Shown here: positions 41,692 through 50,141 of the stretch, piece after piece
Numbering within the stretch: position 1 is the first letter of the stretch
How the letters are laid out: each line of letters starts with the position of its first letter
Made by a program: the position numbers and the translations under genes
Assembly (NCBI RefSeq): GCF_014648135.1
Contig: NZ_BMQN01000017.1
Location: forward strand, 1-51,911
DNA: 51,911 nucleotides
Direction of reading: 5' to 3'
Origin: Deinococcus sedimenti
GTDB lineage: Bacteria > Deinococcota > Deinococci > Deinococcales > Deinococcaceae
Notes under the pieces: generated by a model
Told to the model about the DNA's origin: nothing
Seen by the model: the letters and a program-made list of their open reading frames with translations, nothing else
Databases searched by the model: none

Positions 41692-42674
41692 TGGCCCGCC
41701 CCAAAGGCACGTACACCACCCTGGAGAACTGGGCGCTGGATCTCGCGCCCACCCTCCCCGGTGCGGCCGGCTGGGTCCTCCTGGCCCTGTCCCGCCAGAG
41801 CAATTACCGCCGTCAGGAGATGACGACCGGGGACCTGATCAACACCCTGCCGTACAAGGAGCGGACCATCCAGCAGGCCCTAGCCTTCCTGGTCACTGAA
41901 GGCCATGTCTTGGCGCACGAAGGCGCGCACGTCTTGCGCGGAGCTTGCACGAGCCTTGCGCAAGACGCGCGTACAAACGTGCGCCACCAGCAGGGCAGAA
42001 ACGCCCACCCAGCGCAGGAAAGTGCAAAAGCGAATCCGGCGATTGAAGGGCACAAGGGAAGGAATAAGGAAGGAATACAGAAGGAAGAACAGATCAACAC
42101 CCCCCCAACCCCCCAAGGGGGAGAAGCGCGGAACGTCACCGCGCCGGGGGTTCAGGATCAGGTCCCAGCGGCTGTGGCTGGTCAGGGCCGCTCGCCTGAC
42201 GGCGAGGCCGCTGACGCGGCAGACACTGGCCTGCCCCTCACGGGTGAAGTTCAGACCACCCGCAAGGCACGCCGTGAAACGAAAGCCACGAGCACTGAAC
42301 AGGTTCCGGCCGCTCGCCGCGCCGCCGCCGCGCTGCCCGAGCTGCCCGAGGACCTGGCCGCCGTGCCCGGCCTGCCCGAAGCCTGGGCCGCGTGGCTCCA
42401 GTACCGCCGGGAGCGCCGCCTCGCCACCGCGCCCAGCACGGCCGCAGGCATGTTCAACAAGCTCCGGCAGCTGGCCGCTGAGGGGCACGGGCCGGTGGAG
42501 GTGATCCACACCAGCATCACCAACGGCTGGCAGGGCCTGTTTCCGCTCCGAGCCGCGCACGTCGTGAAGTTCACCCCCAGGCCCCAGACCACGCAGGCCG
42601 CCAACGAGCAGGCCGCGCAGCGCGCGAGCGACATCTACGCCGCACTGCAGGAGGACACCCGTGCAGTTTTCTGA
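41691..42674 (+). CDS. Phage replication protein with winged-helix N-terminus
   Basis: The first 75 residues (WVLLALSRQSNYRRQEMTTGDLINTLPYKERTIQQALAFL...) look like a winged-helix DNA-binding domain of replication initiators. A long low-complexity linker follows. The C-terminal 100 residues include AWLQYRRERRLATAPSTAAGMFNKLRQLAAEG and SITNGWQGLFPLR, the end found in phage helicase-loader-associated initiators. Position between Bet and a loader-like gene agrees. The start overlaps the bet stop in TGATG. Confidence 0.75.
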   Translation: MARPKGTYTTLENWALDLAPTLPGAAGWVLLALSRQSNYRRQEMTTGDLINTLPYKERTIQQALAFLVTEGHVLAHEGAHVLRGACTSLAQDARTNVRHQQGRNAHPAQESAKANPAIEGHKGRNKEGIQKEEQINTPPTPQGGEARNVTAPGVQDQVPAAVAGQGRSPDGEAADAADTGLPLTGEVQTTRKARRETKATSTEQVPAARRAAAALPELPEDLAAVPGLPEAWAAWLQYRRERRLATAPSTAAGMFNKLRQLAAEGHGPVEVIHTSITNGWQGLFPLRAAHVVKFTPRPQTTQAANEQAAQRASDIYAALQEDTRAVF

Positions 42675-43140
42675 CGCTCAGTTCGCCGCGGCCTGGACCA
42701 TCCTCGAAGACCGCTGGAACCGCAAGCACAACGCTCAGACGGTCAAGATCTACCGCGACATCCTCAGCGCCGAGCTCACCGCCGAACAGTTCGCCGAGGC
42801 CTGCCGCGCCGCGTTCCGGTTCGAGACGTTCTTCCCCAGCCCGCAGAAACTCGTGGACTACGGCGTCGGCAAGGGCGACTTCCAGGAACGCGCGATCAGC
42901 GAATGGGATGAAGCGATCGCCCGCGTGTCACAGGGCCTGACCTCAACCGAGACCCCGGGGCCGGTGCGTGACCTGATCCGCAGCGTCTGCAACGGTGAAC
43001 AGCTCGGCCAGGTTGATACCCGGACGCTGACGTTCGCCCGCAAGGAGTTCCTCGAGCGCCGCGCCGCGCAGCTGGCCGGCATGGCTCGCAACACCACGCC
43101 CGTCCTGCCCGGCACGGAGGTGCCCCGTGTCCTTCAGTGA
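42661..43140 (+). CDS. Putative helicase-loader-like phage protein
   Basis: A 159-residue protein, helical, with AEQFAEACRAAFRFETFFPSPQKLVDYG, a pattern seen in replisome organiser or loader proteins that act before the helicase. GTG start at 42661 overlaps the initiator gene by 14 bases. No P-loop. Role inferred from location and pattern. Confidence 0.65.
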   Translation: MQFSDAQFAAAWTILEDRWNRKHNAQTVKIYRDILSAELTAEQFAEACRAAFRFETFFPSPQKLVDYGVGKGDFQERAISEWDEAIARVSQGLTSTETPGPVRDLIRSVCNGEQLGQVDTRTLTFARKEFLERRAAQLAGMARNTTPVLPGTEVPRVLQ

Positions 43141-43336
43141 CCGCCGCATCGGCCGCCCCGTGACGTTTGCCGGTGCCCTGGGCGCCAAGGGCGATGAACC
43201 CCTGCAACTCAACCGGCCCACCTCTGCCACCTGCTCCAAGTGCGGGCAGGAACCGCGCCTGTACCACCACGTCAGCCCGAAGGGCCGCGACATCACCGTG
43301 TGGATCCCCGTTGAGCACTACTGCCGCCCCAGCTGA
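43127..43336 (+). CDS. 69-aa zinc-ribbon-like protein
   Basis: GTG at 43127, with GGAGG just before, overlaps the previous stop by 14 bases. CSKCGQEPRLYHH and the C-terminal HYCRPS could bind zinc. Function unknown. Confidence 0.65.
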   Translation: MSFSDRRIGRPVTFAGALGAKGDEPLQLNRPTSATCSKCGQEPRLYHHVSPKGRDITVWIPVEHYCRPS

Positions 43337-43355
43337 GTCCCAGGAGGAACGAACC

Positions 43356-44015
43356 ATGCAGACCTACGGAATCTTCGCCGTGACCCCCCGCAGCATCGCC
43401 ATCAAGGACGACAAGGACACCGGCTGGGTGGCCGACACGAAACTCGCGTTCATGCCCGGCGCCCGCGCGGAGCGGAAGTTCACGCTGGAACACATGCCCA
43501 CCCTCAAGGGCGCGGCGCAGGACGGCGGGAAGATCAAGCTGGAAGTCACCCCCCGCCTGGACGGCGAGCACCTGCCCAGCGTGTACGTGAGCGTGCACCT
43601 GCGCGGGAACATCACCGTCAGCAATGAGGGCGAGGTGCTGTGCACCACGCGCGTGACGCTGGACGAACTGGAGACGGCGGGCCTGGGTGTGGACACGCTG
43701 CTGGGTAGCACGCTGTGCCTGGAGTGCACGGTCAGCAACCAGCCCACCCTGAACGAAGTCATCCAACAGGAACTGAACCGGGAGCGTCAGGCCGACGTGG
43801 ACGCAGAGCCCCTGCTGACTGGCACGGGTGAAGGCGAGGAGCTGCCCGACGTTAGCGACCAGGACCCCGTGACCGAAGTGCAGGACGCGCCCGGCACCGA
43901 TGAGCCGCTGTACGTGGATGCCGGGCCCGTGCCGCCCCGCCTGACGCTGGACCCCCGCGAGCCCGGCGAGGACCTGCCCTTCAACCTGCCCGACACCGAC
44001 GGCGCTGCTGACTGA
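43356..44015 (+). CDS. 219-aa phage protein, possibly a single-stranded-DNA-binding or modifier type
   Basis: The first 130 residues appear beta-rich (FAVTPRSIAIKDDKDTGWV, LEVTPRLDGEHLPSVYVSV, RGNITVSNEGEV) and the last 80 are acidic and disordered, ending in EDLPFNLPDTDGAAD. An acidic C-terminal tail and location among replication genes are reminiscent of SSB proteins, but no SSB motif can be named. AGGAGG lies 8-13 bases before the ATG. Confidence 0.65.
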   Translation: MQTYGIFAVTPRSIAIKDDKDTGWVADTKLAFMPGARAERKFTLEHMPTLKGAAQDGGKIKLEVTPRLDGEHLPSVYVSVHLRGNITVSNEGEVLCTTRVTLDELETAGLGVDTLLGSTLCLECTVSNQPTLNEVIQQELNRERQADVDAEPLLTGTGEGEELPDVSDQDPVTEVQDAPGTDEPLYVDAGPVPPRLTLDPREPGEDLPFNLPDTDGAAD

Positions 44016-44024
44016 CCAAGGAAC

Positions 44025-44046
44025 GGGGGCGGTCCGCGCTGCCCCC
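44025..44046 (+). terminator. Hairpin between early genes
   Basis: GGGGGC (44025-44030) pairs with GCCCCC (44041-44046), without a T-run. It could reduce transcription into the genes beyond. Confidence 0.35.
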
Positions 44047-44057
44047 AGGTGAATCCC

Positions 44058-44312
44058 ATGACGACCCTCCCTGCCCTCTCAACCACGCAGCGCCAGGTGT
44101 TCAGCGCCGCGTACGCCTGCCCCGGCCTGAACCTCAACGAACTCACCCGCCTGACCGGCCTGAATCCCGCCACCGTCGCCCGGCAGGTCCGCCATCTTGA
44201 GCAGCTGGGCTTGCTGGTCAGCGTGGTGTGCACGGCCGTCACGAACACCAGCCGCCTGTGCCGCCGGATCTGCCGGATTGTTCGGCCTGCGCCCTGGACG
44301 GTGGCCGCATGA
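44058..44312 (+). CDS. Winged-helix regulator-like protein (84 aa)
   Basis: Residues 10-65 form a MarR-like HTH: TTQRQVFSAAYACPGLNLNELTRLTGLNPATVARQVRHLEQLGLL. The C-terminus is short and basic. ATG at 44058 follows AGGTG. The stop overlaps the ASCH gene. A phage regulator is likely. Confidence 0.7.
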   Translation: MTTLPALSTTQRQVFSAAYACPGLNLNELTRLTGLNPATVARQVRHLEQLGLLVSVVCTAVTNTSRLCRRICRIVRPAPWTVAA

Positions 44313-44827
44313 CCCGCACCCTGATTCGCGGCATCACGTTGACCCATCCCTGGGCATTCGCCATTGCGTACCTCGGCAAGGACGTAGAAAACCGGCGCTG
44401 GCACCCCAGCCGACAGGGCGGGCAGGTGGGCATGTACCTCGCCATTCACGGCGGGGCCACGCCTACCGGCGCCAAGCTCGACAGCGCACGCGATGACCTG
44501 CGCTGGATTGGACACCACACCCAGGCGTTGGTGAAGCACATGCCCGCCGAGCAGTACGCCTGCCTGATGACCTACACGAACGGCACCGGGGACCTGAGCC
44601 TCAGCAACACCATCACGCCCGGCATCGTCGCCGTCGCGCGGCTGGCCGGTGTGGTTCAGGACAGCGCGTCCCCTTGGGCTGCCGCTGGACAGTTCCACTG
44701 GCAGCTGGCCCACGTCATCACCCTGCCCGAACCTGTCGCGCACCGGGGCGCGCAGGGACTGTGGCAGATCGAATCCGCCGCGCTGGAACAGTTGCGCGCT
44801 GGCTGGAAAGCGAGGACCGCCGCATGA
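44309..44827 (+). CDS. ASCH-domain protein
   Basis: A 172-residue PUA-like protein: LTHPWAFAIAYLGKDVENRRW is the ASCH signature. The middle contains GMYLAIHGG and PGIVAVARLAGVV, the usual core strands. ASCH proteins bind or cleave modified or structured RNA and are frequent in phages. ATG at 44309 overlaps the previous stop in ATGA. Confidence 0.82.
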   Translation: MTRTLIRGITLTHPWAFAIAYLGKDVENRRWHPSRQGGQVGMYLAIHGGATPTGAKLDSARDDLRWIGHHTQALVKHMPAEQYACLMTYTNGTGDLSLSNTITPGIVAVARLAGVVQDSASPWAAAGQFHWQLAHVITLPEPVAHRGAQGLWQIESAALEQLRAGWKARTAA

Positions 44828-45657
44828 CCACGCTGAACGAAGTTCAACCCCTCACCCCTGCTGAAACCGGGCGTCTCCGCGAACTGGAGGTCACCATCCT
44901 CCAAGGCCTCACCACCTTCCGGGAAACCGGCAGCGCCCTCGCGGAAATCCGGGATGGCCGTCTGTACCGCGCCACGTACTCCACCTTCGACGCGTACCTG
45001 ACGGAGCGCTGGGGGATCTCCCGTCAACACGCCGGGCGCCTCATCCAGGCGGCTGAAGTGGCGCAGGTTCTGTCACCCACGGGTTACACGCCGGACACTG
45101 AACGCGAAGCCCGCACATCTGAAGCGAAGGCCGCCGCGCAGGTGGTGCAGCAGTTGGCTCCTGAACAGCAGCAGCAGGTGGCACGGTTCATTCAAGCGAC
45201 CACTGGCACCGCGAAGCCCACCACCAGCCAGATCAAGGCCGTGGCGGAGGTCGTGCAGGCCATCGACGAGCACGGCACCGTGGCGCACCCCGAGACCGGC
45301 GAGCCCGTGCCCTTCATGGAACTGCCCGAACCCGCCCGGATGGCCGTGATCCGCGAGAACGTCAGCACCGGCACGCACGAGCGCCTGCAACGCCAGAAGG
45401 GTCACGTGCAGGGGAGCGTCATGCAGGCCAAGAGCAACGGGCGCGGCGGGTGGACGGACTGGTGCCTGAGCTACGCCGAACAGCAGCTCACCGGCACCCA
45501 GGAACTGCGCCTGGTGATCAAGCGGGATGCCAGTGGGAACGCCACAGTGCAGGCCCTGGTGGTGGACACCGAGAGCCACGCCACCGTGGCGTACGGGGAC
45601 CATGCGCCGTACCTCAAGAAGGCCGTTATGAATCTCGTCGAGGAGGTGAAGGCCTGA
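44824..45657 (+). CDS. Phage HTH/coiled protein of unknown role (277 aa)
   Basis: Residues 20-75 (LQGLTTFRETGSALAEIRDGRLYRATYSTFDAYLTERWGISRQHAGRLIQAAEV) resemble a domain found in phage and plasmid DUF3102-like or ParB-associated proteins, ending with an HTH. A Gln/Ala-rich coil (LAPEQQQQVARF) and a C-terminal basic domain follow. ATG at 44824 overlaps the ASCH stop. The role is unknown. Confidence 0.68.
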   Translation: MTTLNEVQPLTPAETGRLRELEVTILQGLTTFRETGSALAEIRDGRLYRATYSTFDAYLTERWGISRQHAGRLIQAAEVAQVLSPTGYTPDTEREARTSEAKAAAQVVQQLAPEQQQQVARFIQATTGTAKPTTSQIKAVAEVVQAIDEHGTVAHPETGEPVPFMELPEPARMAVIRENVSTGTHERLQRQKGHVQGSVMQAKSNGRGGWTDWCLSYAEQQLTGTQELRLVIKRDASGNATVQALVVDTESHATVAYGDHAPYLKKAVMNLVEEVKA

Positions 45658-45884
45658 TGGGCACTTGTGGCACCTGTGCGAAAGGCATACCGGACGGGTA
45701 CGGCATGATCGAGTGCCAGCTCGGCTGGGAAGCGCATGACAACCTGTGGCACCAAGACGTGCGGGGCAGGTTCCACCCAGGCGTCACAATGGGTCACTCA
45801 GGCGTCCCACTGCCTCTCCTCAGCCCCGGCCATCGCTGTGTGGCGAACGGGGGTGCCGAACATACGGTCAGGAAGGTCGCGTGA
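45657..45884 (+). CDS. 75-aa Cys/His-rich protein
   Basis: TGATG overlap with the previous gene at 45657. MGTCGTCAKGIPDGYGMIEC, then HDNLWHQ and a distal HRC supply zinc-ligand candidates (CxxC...C...H). Function unknown. Confidence 0.6.
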   Translation: MGTCGTCAKGIPDGYGMIECQLGWEAHDNLWHQDVRGRFHPGVTMGHSGVPLPLLSPGHRCVANGGAEHTVRKVA

Positions 45885-45886
45885 TG

Positions 45887-46123
45887 TCAGGCCAAGCGGT
45901 AGCGCCCGCGCCCCACACGTTCGAGCGTCGGGTGACGCTTGCGGTACATCACCGGCGCCTGCTGACAGAGGATGCCCGCCACGTAGGTCTTCACGGTCTG
46001 TGTTTTGCACGCCGATCCGCGGTCATTCAAGGCTGCGATCAACTCGTCCAGAGTGAATTCCCGGTCCGGCCGATCACGAACCAACTCACGCACCACATCC
46101 ATGATCTCCTCTCGGTAGGTCAT
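45887..46123 (-). CDS. 78-aa winged-helix protein on the opposite strand
   Basis: In the otherwise plus-strand early operon this frame is on the minus strand. It encodes a helical, charged protein with DELIAALNDRGSACKTQTVKTYVAGILC and HPTLERVGRGRYRLA, a typical winged-helix layout whose last strand ends at the wing. It occupies the gap between plus-strand genes 45884 and 46153. An expressed antisense regulator is possible. ATG at 46123; no clear RBS. Confidence 0.65.
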   Translation of the reverse strand: MTYREEIMDVVRELVRDRPDREFTLDELIAALNDRGSACKTQTVKTYVAGILCQQAPVMYRKRHPTLERVGRGRYRLA

Positions 46124-46152
46124 GGTGACATTCTGCCCGGCTGGTGGTACGA

Positions 46153-46356
46153 ATGACCGCGTACCGCTGGCTGACGGTAGGGGAGACGTACCGCTACGGC
46201 CCCAAGCTGGGCAAGGGGGACGACACCCGGCGGGGCACCAGCTGCACCGTGCTGATCGTCCCCCGGCCCGGTGCGATCGGGAACGTACTGGTGCGCTTCC
46301 CAGACGAGCATGAGGCTGTGGTGCCCAGCGGCGTCCTGAAGAAGGTGCCCGCGTGA
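46153..46356 (+). CDS. 67-aa phage protein with SH3-like pattern
   Basis: A basic, beta-rich protein (YRWLTVGETYRYGPKLGKGD, VRFPDEHEAVVPSGVLKKV), perhaps a small SH3-like barrel. ATG at 46153 follows TGGTGGTACGA. Its end overlaps the rusA GTG start. Function unknown. Confidence 0.6.
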   Translation: MTAYRWLTVGETYRYGPKLGKGDDTRRGTSCTVLIVPRPGAIGNVLVRFPDEHEAVVPSGVLKKVPA

Positions 46357-46964
46357 ACCCCTTCCCGACTCGGCAAGCCGCCGAGGTGTACCTCGCTCGC
46401 ATCCCCGACCTGGCCGTGCGCGACGCCACCCGCGCCCGGCTGGGCTTGGAAGTGGAGCCCGCCATACGTCCTGCTCCGGTGACGGTCTTGCCCTCACGAC
46501 CTATCGCTTGTCAGCCGAGAGCTCCAGAACCCTCTCCGGCTACCGCCCTGACCTTCACGCTGCCGTTCCCGCCCAGCTTGAACAGCATCTGGCGCGCTAC
46601 CCTCGTCCCCTGCAAGCCCAAGAAACCCGGAGCCCCACCCTGGGCCGCCCGCATCCTCCTCAGCCAGGACGGCCGCCAGTACCGCCGCGCCGTGCGGGAC
46701 ATCATCCGCGCCCTGAACAGCCCCAGCACCCCGCCCGGCGCGCGTCTGGCACTGCACCTGCACGTCTGCCCACCCGACCGCCGCGCCCGGGACTTATCGA
46801 ACATTCCAAAAGCGCTCGAAGACGCCCTCACCCACGCGGGCGTCTGGGCCGACGACAGCCTCATCGACGAACTGCGCGTCACGCGCGGCTCCGTCACCAC
46901 CGGCGGGCAGGTGCACGTCACCATCACGTCCCTCACCGCCACCCTCTTCGAGGTGAAGTCATGA
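46353..46964 (+). CDS. rusA: Holliday junction resolvase RusA
   Basis: A 203-residue protein whose last 140 residues match RusA: FTLPFPPSLNSIWRA, SQDGRQYRRAVRDI and the catalytic CPPDRRARDLSNIPKALEDA...GVWADDSLIDEL with the Asp residues of the active site. RusA cuts Holliday junctions during phage recombination. The N-terminal 60 residues are an extra basic extension. GTG at 46353 overlaps the preceding stop (GTGA). Confidence 0.92.
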   Translation: MNPFPTRQAAEVYLARIPDLAVRDATRARLGLEVEPAIRPAPVTVLPSRPIACQPRAPEPSPATALTFTLPFPPSLNSIWRATLVPCKPKKPGAPPWAARILLSQDGRQYRRAVRDIIRALNSPSTPPGARLALHLHVCPPDRRARDLSNIPKALEDALTHAGVWADDSLIDELRVTRGSVTTGGQVHVTITSLTATLFEVKS

Positions 46965-47311
46965 GCCGACGCCAGGAAGAGCGCGAGTACGCCCGCGCGC
47001 TGGAAGCCGCCACGGACCCCATCCTGCGCCGCCTGATCCGCGCCCGGTACCAGCAGCGTCGGCGCGGGTACCTGCGCATCAAAGACCAGGACGCCCACTA
47101 CCTCTACGACCTGGGCCTCACCCCATACCCGCGACATCCCACAGACCAGCCCCACAACCTCCCGCACGTCATCCACACAAGAACACCCCCAGGAACCTGG
47201 GGGCGAGCAGAGGAGGAATTAGGTTGCACGGTCCGCCAGAGGCTCGGGGATGGTCCGCACCGAGAGTCATTGGAGCAAGTGCAACGTGGGCAGTGTGCCG
47301 CTCGCCCGTGA
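46961..47311 (+). CDS. 116-aa basic phage protein
   Basis: ATG at 46961 overlaps the rusA stop. The first 70 residues are helical and Arg-rich (EEREYARALEAATDPILRRLIRARYQQRRRGYL). A hairpin interrupts the second half (47186-47203) and a strong RBS lies inside at 47211, so the C-terminal part may not be functional. Function unknown. Confidence 0.55.
   Translation: MSRRQEEREYARALEAATDPILRRLIRARYQQRRRGYLRIKDQDAHYLYDLGLTPYPRHPTDQPHNLPHVIHTRTPPGTWGRAEEELGCTVRQRLGDGPHRESLEQVQRGQCAARP
47186..47203 (+). terminator. Hairpin near the end of the early operon
   Basis: CCCCCAGG (47186-47193) pairs with CCTGGGGG (47196-47203), no T-run. It could mark the end of the early transcript. Confidence 0.4.
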
Positions 47312-47376
47312 GGCACTTTGTACCGCTTTTGGCAATGTGGGACGCAGCTCAACACAACTCAAAGCCCAACGTGAGG
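47224..47376 (+). CDS. Possible 50-aa protein with TTG start
   Basis: AGGAGG (47211-47216) lies 7 bases before a TTG that opens a 50-codon frame, MHGPPEARGWSAPRVIG and on, with a moderately hydrophobic middle (FVPLLAMW). The excellent RBS with no other start in range is the only evidence. Confidence 0.3.
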
Positions 47377-47426
47377 ACGCTCCCATAATCACCCAGCCCC
47401 ACCCAGCCGCCCAAGAGCGAGCACCG

Positions 47427-48002
47427 ATGACCATGACCCGCCCTGAGGTGCCGATGCCCCGCAAGAAACCACCCATCACGATCAACCGCGGGCGAGACAC
47501 CATCCGCCGCCTCACCGCGCAACGCACCGAGACGCGCGACGCCCGCCAGTACGCCGAGCAGTGGTACCAGACCCTCCGCACCTGGGACGTCCACTTCCCA
47601 GACGTCCTCCCCAAGATCAGCTACGCCGCGTTCCGCGACCAGGGCGCATACGACCCCCTCACCATGGGCGAGGGCGGCCTACCCCAGAAGACGTACCTGC
47701 GCACCCCAGCAGGGGAGATCAGCGAAACCGAGATCGGCCAGCTCATCACCGACATGACCACCAGCACCATCCCCGAAACCATGCAACTGGGCCGGATGCT
47801 CGACCGCCTCCGCCGACATGAACACGCCCGCATGGAAAGCCTGCTGCGCGGCACCAGTTGGTCACAGAATCGCGAGAACGCCCTCCGGTATGCCGTGGCG
47901 GTCTTAACCCTCGCGGTGCGCCTGGGTGACGTACACGCAGAGCGTCCCCTCCGCAGCGTCCAGGCCGAACGTCCCGCCTCCCCAGTTGTGAATCTTGTCT
48001 GA
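47427..48002 (+). CDS. 191-aa phage protein, possibly a late regulator
   Basis: Basic N-terminus (MPRKKPPITINRGRDTIRRL), mainly helical middle (RQYAEQWYQTLRTW, LPKISYAAFRDQG) and GRMLDRLRRHEHARMESLLRG later. It is located between the recombination and packaging genes, where late transcription regulators often sit. I do not recognise the family. The start at 47427 is chosen because of the purine-rich GAGCGAG before it; the frame continues upstream without coding character. Confidence 0.62.
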   Translation: MTMTRPEVPMPRKKPPITINRGRDTIRRLTAQRTETRDARQYAEQWYQTLRTWDVHFPDVLPKISYAAFRDQGAYDPLTMGEGGLPQKTYLRTPAGEISETEIGQLITDMTTSTIPETMQLGRMLDRLRRHEHARMESLLRGTSWSQNRENALRYAVAVLTLAVRLGDVHAERPLRSVQAERPASPVVNLV

Positions 48003-48043
48003 AACTGCTACCGTTTTGCTAAGTTCCACGAAACGTCAACATC

Positions 48044-48066
48044 AACCGCCCTCCGGGGCGGTTTGT
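48044..48066 (+). terminator. Terminator before packaging genes
   Basis: AACCGCC (48044-48050) and GGCGGTT (48057-48063) form a stem; TTGT and more T follow. It is placed after the gene ending at 48002. Confidence 0.65.
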
Positions 48067-48077
48067 CGTTGTCGCAG

Positions 48078-48368
48078 CTAGGCCTGGAGTGTCCTGCTCA
48101 TCGCGTGAATCCGCCTGACCACCTGCTCGAACGCCTCTCCTAACGCCCCGGGATAAGGGACGGGGTCAGACTCCACTTTGGCCTGGTCTTCAGCCCGACC
48201 CCAATGAAACACCAGGGTGATCGGGACCGAATCAGTCTGGACTTCCAGCCACGACTCCCACCCATCATCCTTCAACCGCTGATTCTCAAGAGCCTGCGCT
48301 GGCGTGAGGTACCGCTCCCAGTTTTCTTGGAGCTCAAACACCTGATTGATCAGGAAGTCAGTGGACAT
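48078..48368 (-). CDS. 96-aa hypothetical protein on opposite strand
   Basis: The protein (MSTDFLINQVFELQENWERY...) has a charged helical first half and a beta-like middle (WLEVQTDSVPITLVFHWG). It lies on the minus strand between the putative late regulator and the terminase genes. A moron-type cargo gene expressed in the lysogen is possible. ATG at 48368. Function unknown. Confidence 0.6.
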   Translation of the reverse strand: MSTDFLINQVFELQENWERYLTPAQALENQRLKDDGWESWLEVQTDSVPITLVFHWGRAEDQAKVESDPVPYPGALGEAFEQVVRRIHAMSRTLQA

Positions 48369-48394
48369 CCCACACGCTACCAAGGAGGTGACCC

Positions 48395-48826
48395 ATGGCA
48401 TCCCCCAAACGAGACAACGCCCGCGCCGCCCGCATCCTCGTGGATGCCGCCCTCTTCGGTGACCGGAAAGCTTGCGAAACCCACAAAATCACGGACAGGA
48501 CGCTCAGAAACTACCGCGCCGCCCTTGAAGCCGACACCGAGCTTTCCGCCCTTTACGCCCAACTTTCCAGCCTCGTCACCACCCAGACCTGGGCCGGAGA
48601 GCTCAACTCCACCCTGACCACCCTCATCCGGAAACTGGGCGGGATGACCCAAGAGCTGCCCGGGTCCACGGCAGAGAACATCGGTGCGGTCACGGGCGCC
48701 ATCAAGGTGCTCAGTGAGATCGCCATCACACGCGAGGTCCTCGGGCACGAGGGGGTGAGTGATGCTGGAGATGGTCAGCCGGATCAAAGCAACCCAGAAG
48801 CGGGTGGCGCGGATCCAACCGCGTAA
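48395..48826 (+). CDS. Putative terminase small subunit
   Basis: A 143-residue protein directly upstream of the large terminase. The first 50 residues (NARAARILVDAALFGDRKACETHKITDRTLRNYRAAL) form an HTH-like region for DNA packaging-site binding, then a helical oligomerisation part. AAGGAGG lies about 8-14 bases before the ATG. The end overlaps the large-subunit gene by 65 bases. Assigned by position and pattern. Confidence 0.75.
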   Translation: MASPKRDNARAARILVDAALFGDRKACETHKITDRTLRNYRAALEADTELSALYAQLSSLVTTQTWAGELNSTLTTLIRKLGGMTQELPGSTAENIGAVTGAIKVLSEIAITREVLGHEGVSDAGDGQPDQSNPEAGGADPTA

Positions 48827-50141
48827 ACCAAAGGTTGTCAAAGGACGGACCGCCCGGCAACGCTGGCTGCTCACCGCCCGCCTGAACCAGCTGCCGCCCC
48901 AGGGTGACTGGTTCGTGTGGCTGATCCTCGCTGGGCGCGGGTTCGGGAAGACGAGGACCGGTGCGGAGACCATCGCGCAGTGGGCGCGGGAAACCCCACG
49001 GGGCCGCTTCGCCCTGGTCGCGCAGACCGCGGCGGATGCCCGGGACGTCATGGTCGAAGGGGAGTCCGGTTTGCTCAGCGTGCTGGATGAAACCGAACTC
49101 CGGGGCGGATCAGTCGACACCGCCTGGAACCGCTCACTCGGCGAGCTGTACCTGAAGAATGGGGCGCGATTCAAGTGCTACAGCAGCGAGACGCCCCGCA
49201 AGTTGCGCGGTCCGCAGCATCACGGCGCGTGGGGTGATGAGCCCGCCACGTGGAATGACGCGGATCAGGGCACCGGGGAGGACACGACCTGGTCGAACCT
49301 GCTGTTCGGATTGCGTCTCGGGAAAGACCCGCGCGTGGTCATGACTGGCACGCCCCGCCCGAACCGCCTGATCCGGGAGCTGAAGAAGGACGAGGGCACC
49401 GTCCTCACCGGTGGCAGCACGGCAGAGAACATCGGGAACCTGTCCGAGACGTTCAAGCGGAACGTCATCCGCAAGTACGAAGGCACGCGGCTCGGGCGTC
49501 AGGAGCTGGACGGCGAACTGCTCGAGGACACGCCCGGCGCCCTCTGGAAGTACGCGATGTTCAACCGCGAGGGCTTCCGCCTGACGTTCGACCAGCTGCC
49601 CGACCTGATCCGGATCGTGGTGGCCGTGGACCCGCAGGCCAGCCAGAGCAGCGACAGCGCCGAGACCGGCATCATCGTCGCCGGGAAGGATGCCCACGGG
49701 CACGCGTACGTCCTGGGGGACCTGTCCGGGAACTTCAGCCCCAGCGAGTGGGCGCAGACCAGTATCGACGCGTACCACTACCACCGCGCCGATGCGATCG
49801 TGCCGGAGAAGAACAACGGTGGGGACATGGTCACGCACACCATCAGCACCATGGACAAGCGTGTGCCGGTCAAGCCCGTCTGGGCCAGCCGGGGCAAGCA
49901 GACCCGAGCGGAGCCGATCAGCACGCTGTACGAGCAGGGCCTCGTGCATCACGTGGGCGTGTTCCCGGACGTGGAAGGGCAGATGACGACCTGGGTGCCA
50001 GGAGAGAAGTCGCCCGACCGCATGGACGCCCTCGTCTGGGCCCTGACTGAACTCATGCTCGGCGAGGACGAACCCGAGCTTCCCCCCTCCGGCATCGCCG
50101 GGTACGAGCAGGACGACACCTACCAAGGAGGTGACTGGTGA
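48762..50141 (+). CDS. Terminase large subunit
   Basis: The packaging motor ATPase and nuclease. The P-loop is ILAGRGFGKTRTGAE (about residue 57). The ATPase part continues with HHGAWGDEPATW as Walker B-like. The nuclease domain has VVAVDPQASQSSDSAETGIIVAG and ADAIVPEKNNGGDMV, acidic residues typical of the RNase H-like fold. I chose the ATG at 48762 over a GTG one codon upstream. The stop overlaps the portal GTG start. Confidence 0.93.
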   Translation: MLEMVSRIKATQKRVARIQPRKPKVVKGRTARQRWLLTARLNQLPPQGDWFVWLILAGRGFGKTRTGAETIAQWARETPRGRFALVAQTAADARDVMVEGESGLLSVLDETELRGGSVDTAWNRSLGELYLKNGARFKCYSSETPRKLRGPQHHGAWGDEPATWNDADQGTGEDTTWSNLLFGLRLGKDPRVVMTGTPRPNRLIRELKKDEGTVLTGGSTAENIGNLSETFKRNVIRKYEGTRLGRQELDGELLEDTPGALWKYAMFNREGFRLTFDQLPDLIRIVVAVDPQASQSSDSAETGIIVAGKDAHGHAYVLGDLSGNFSPSEWAQTSIDAYHYHRADAIVPEKNNGGDMVTHTISTMDKRVPVKPVWASRGKQTRAEPISTLYEQGLVHHVGVFPDVEGQMTTWVPGEKSPDRMDALVWALTELMLGEDEPELPPSGIAGYEQDDTYQGGDW

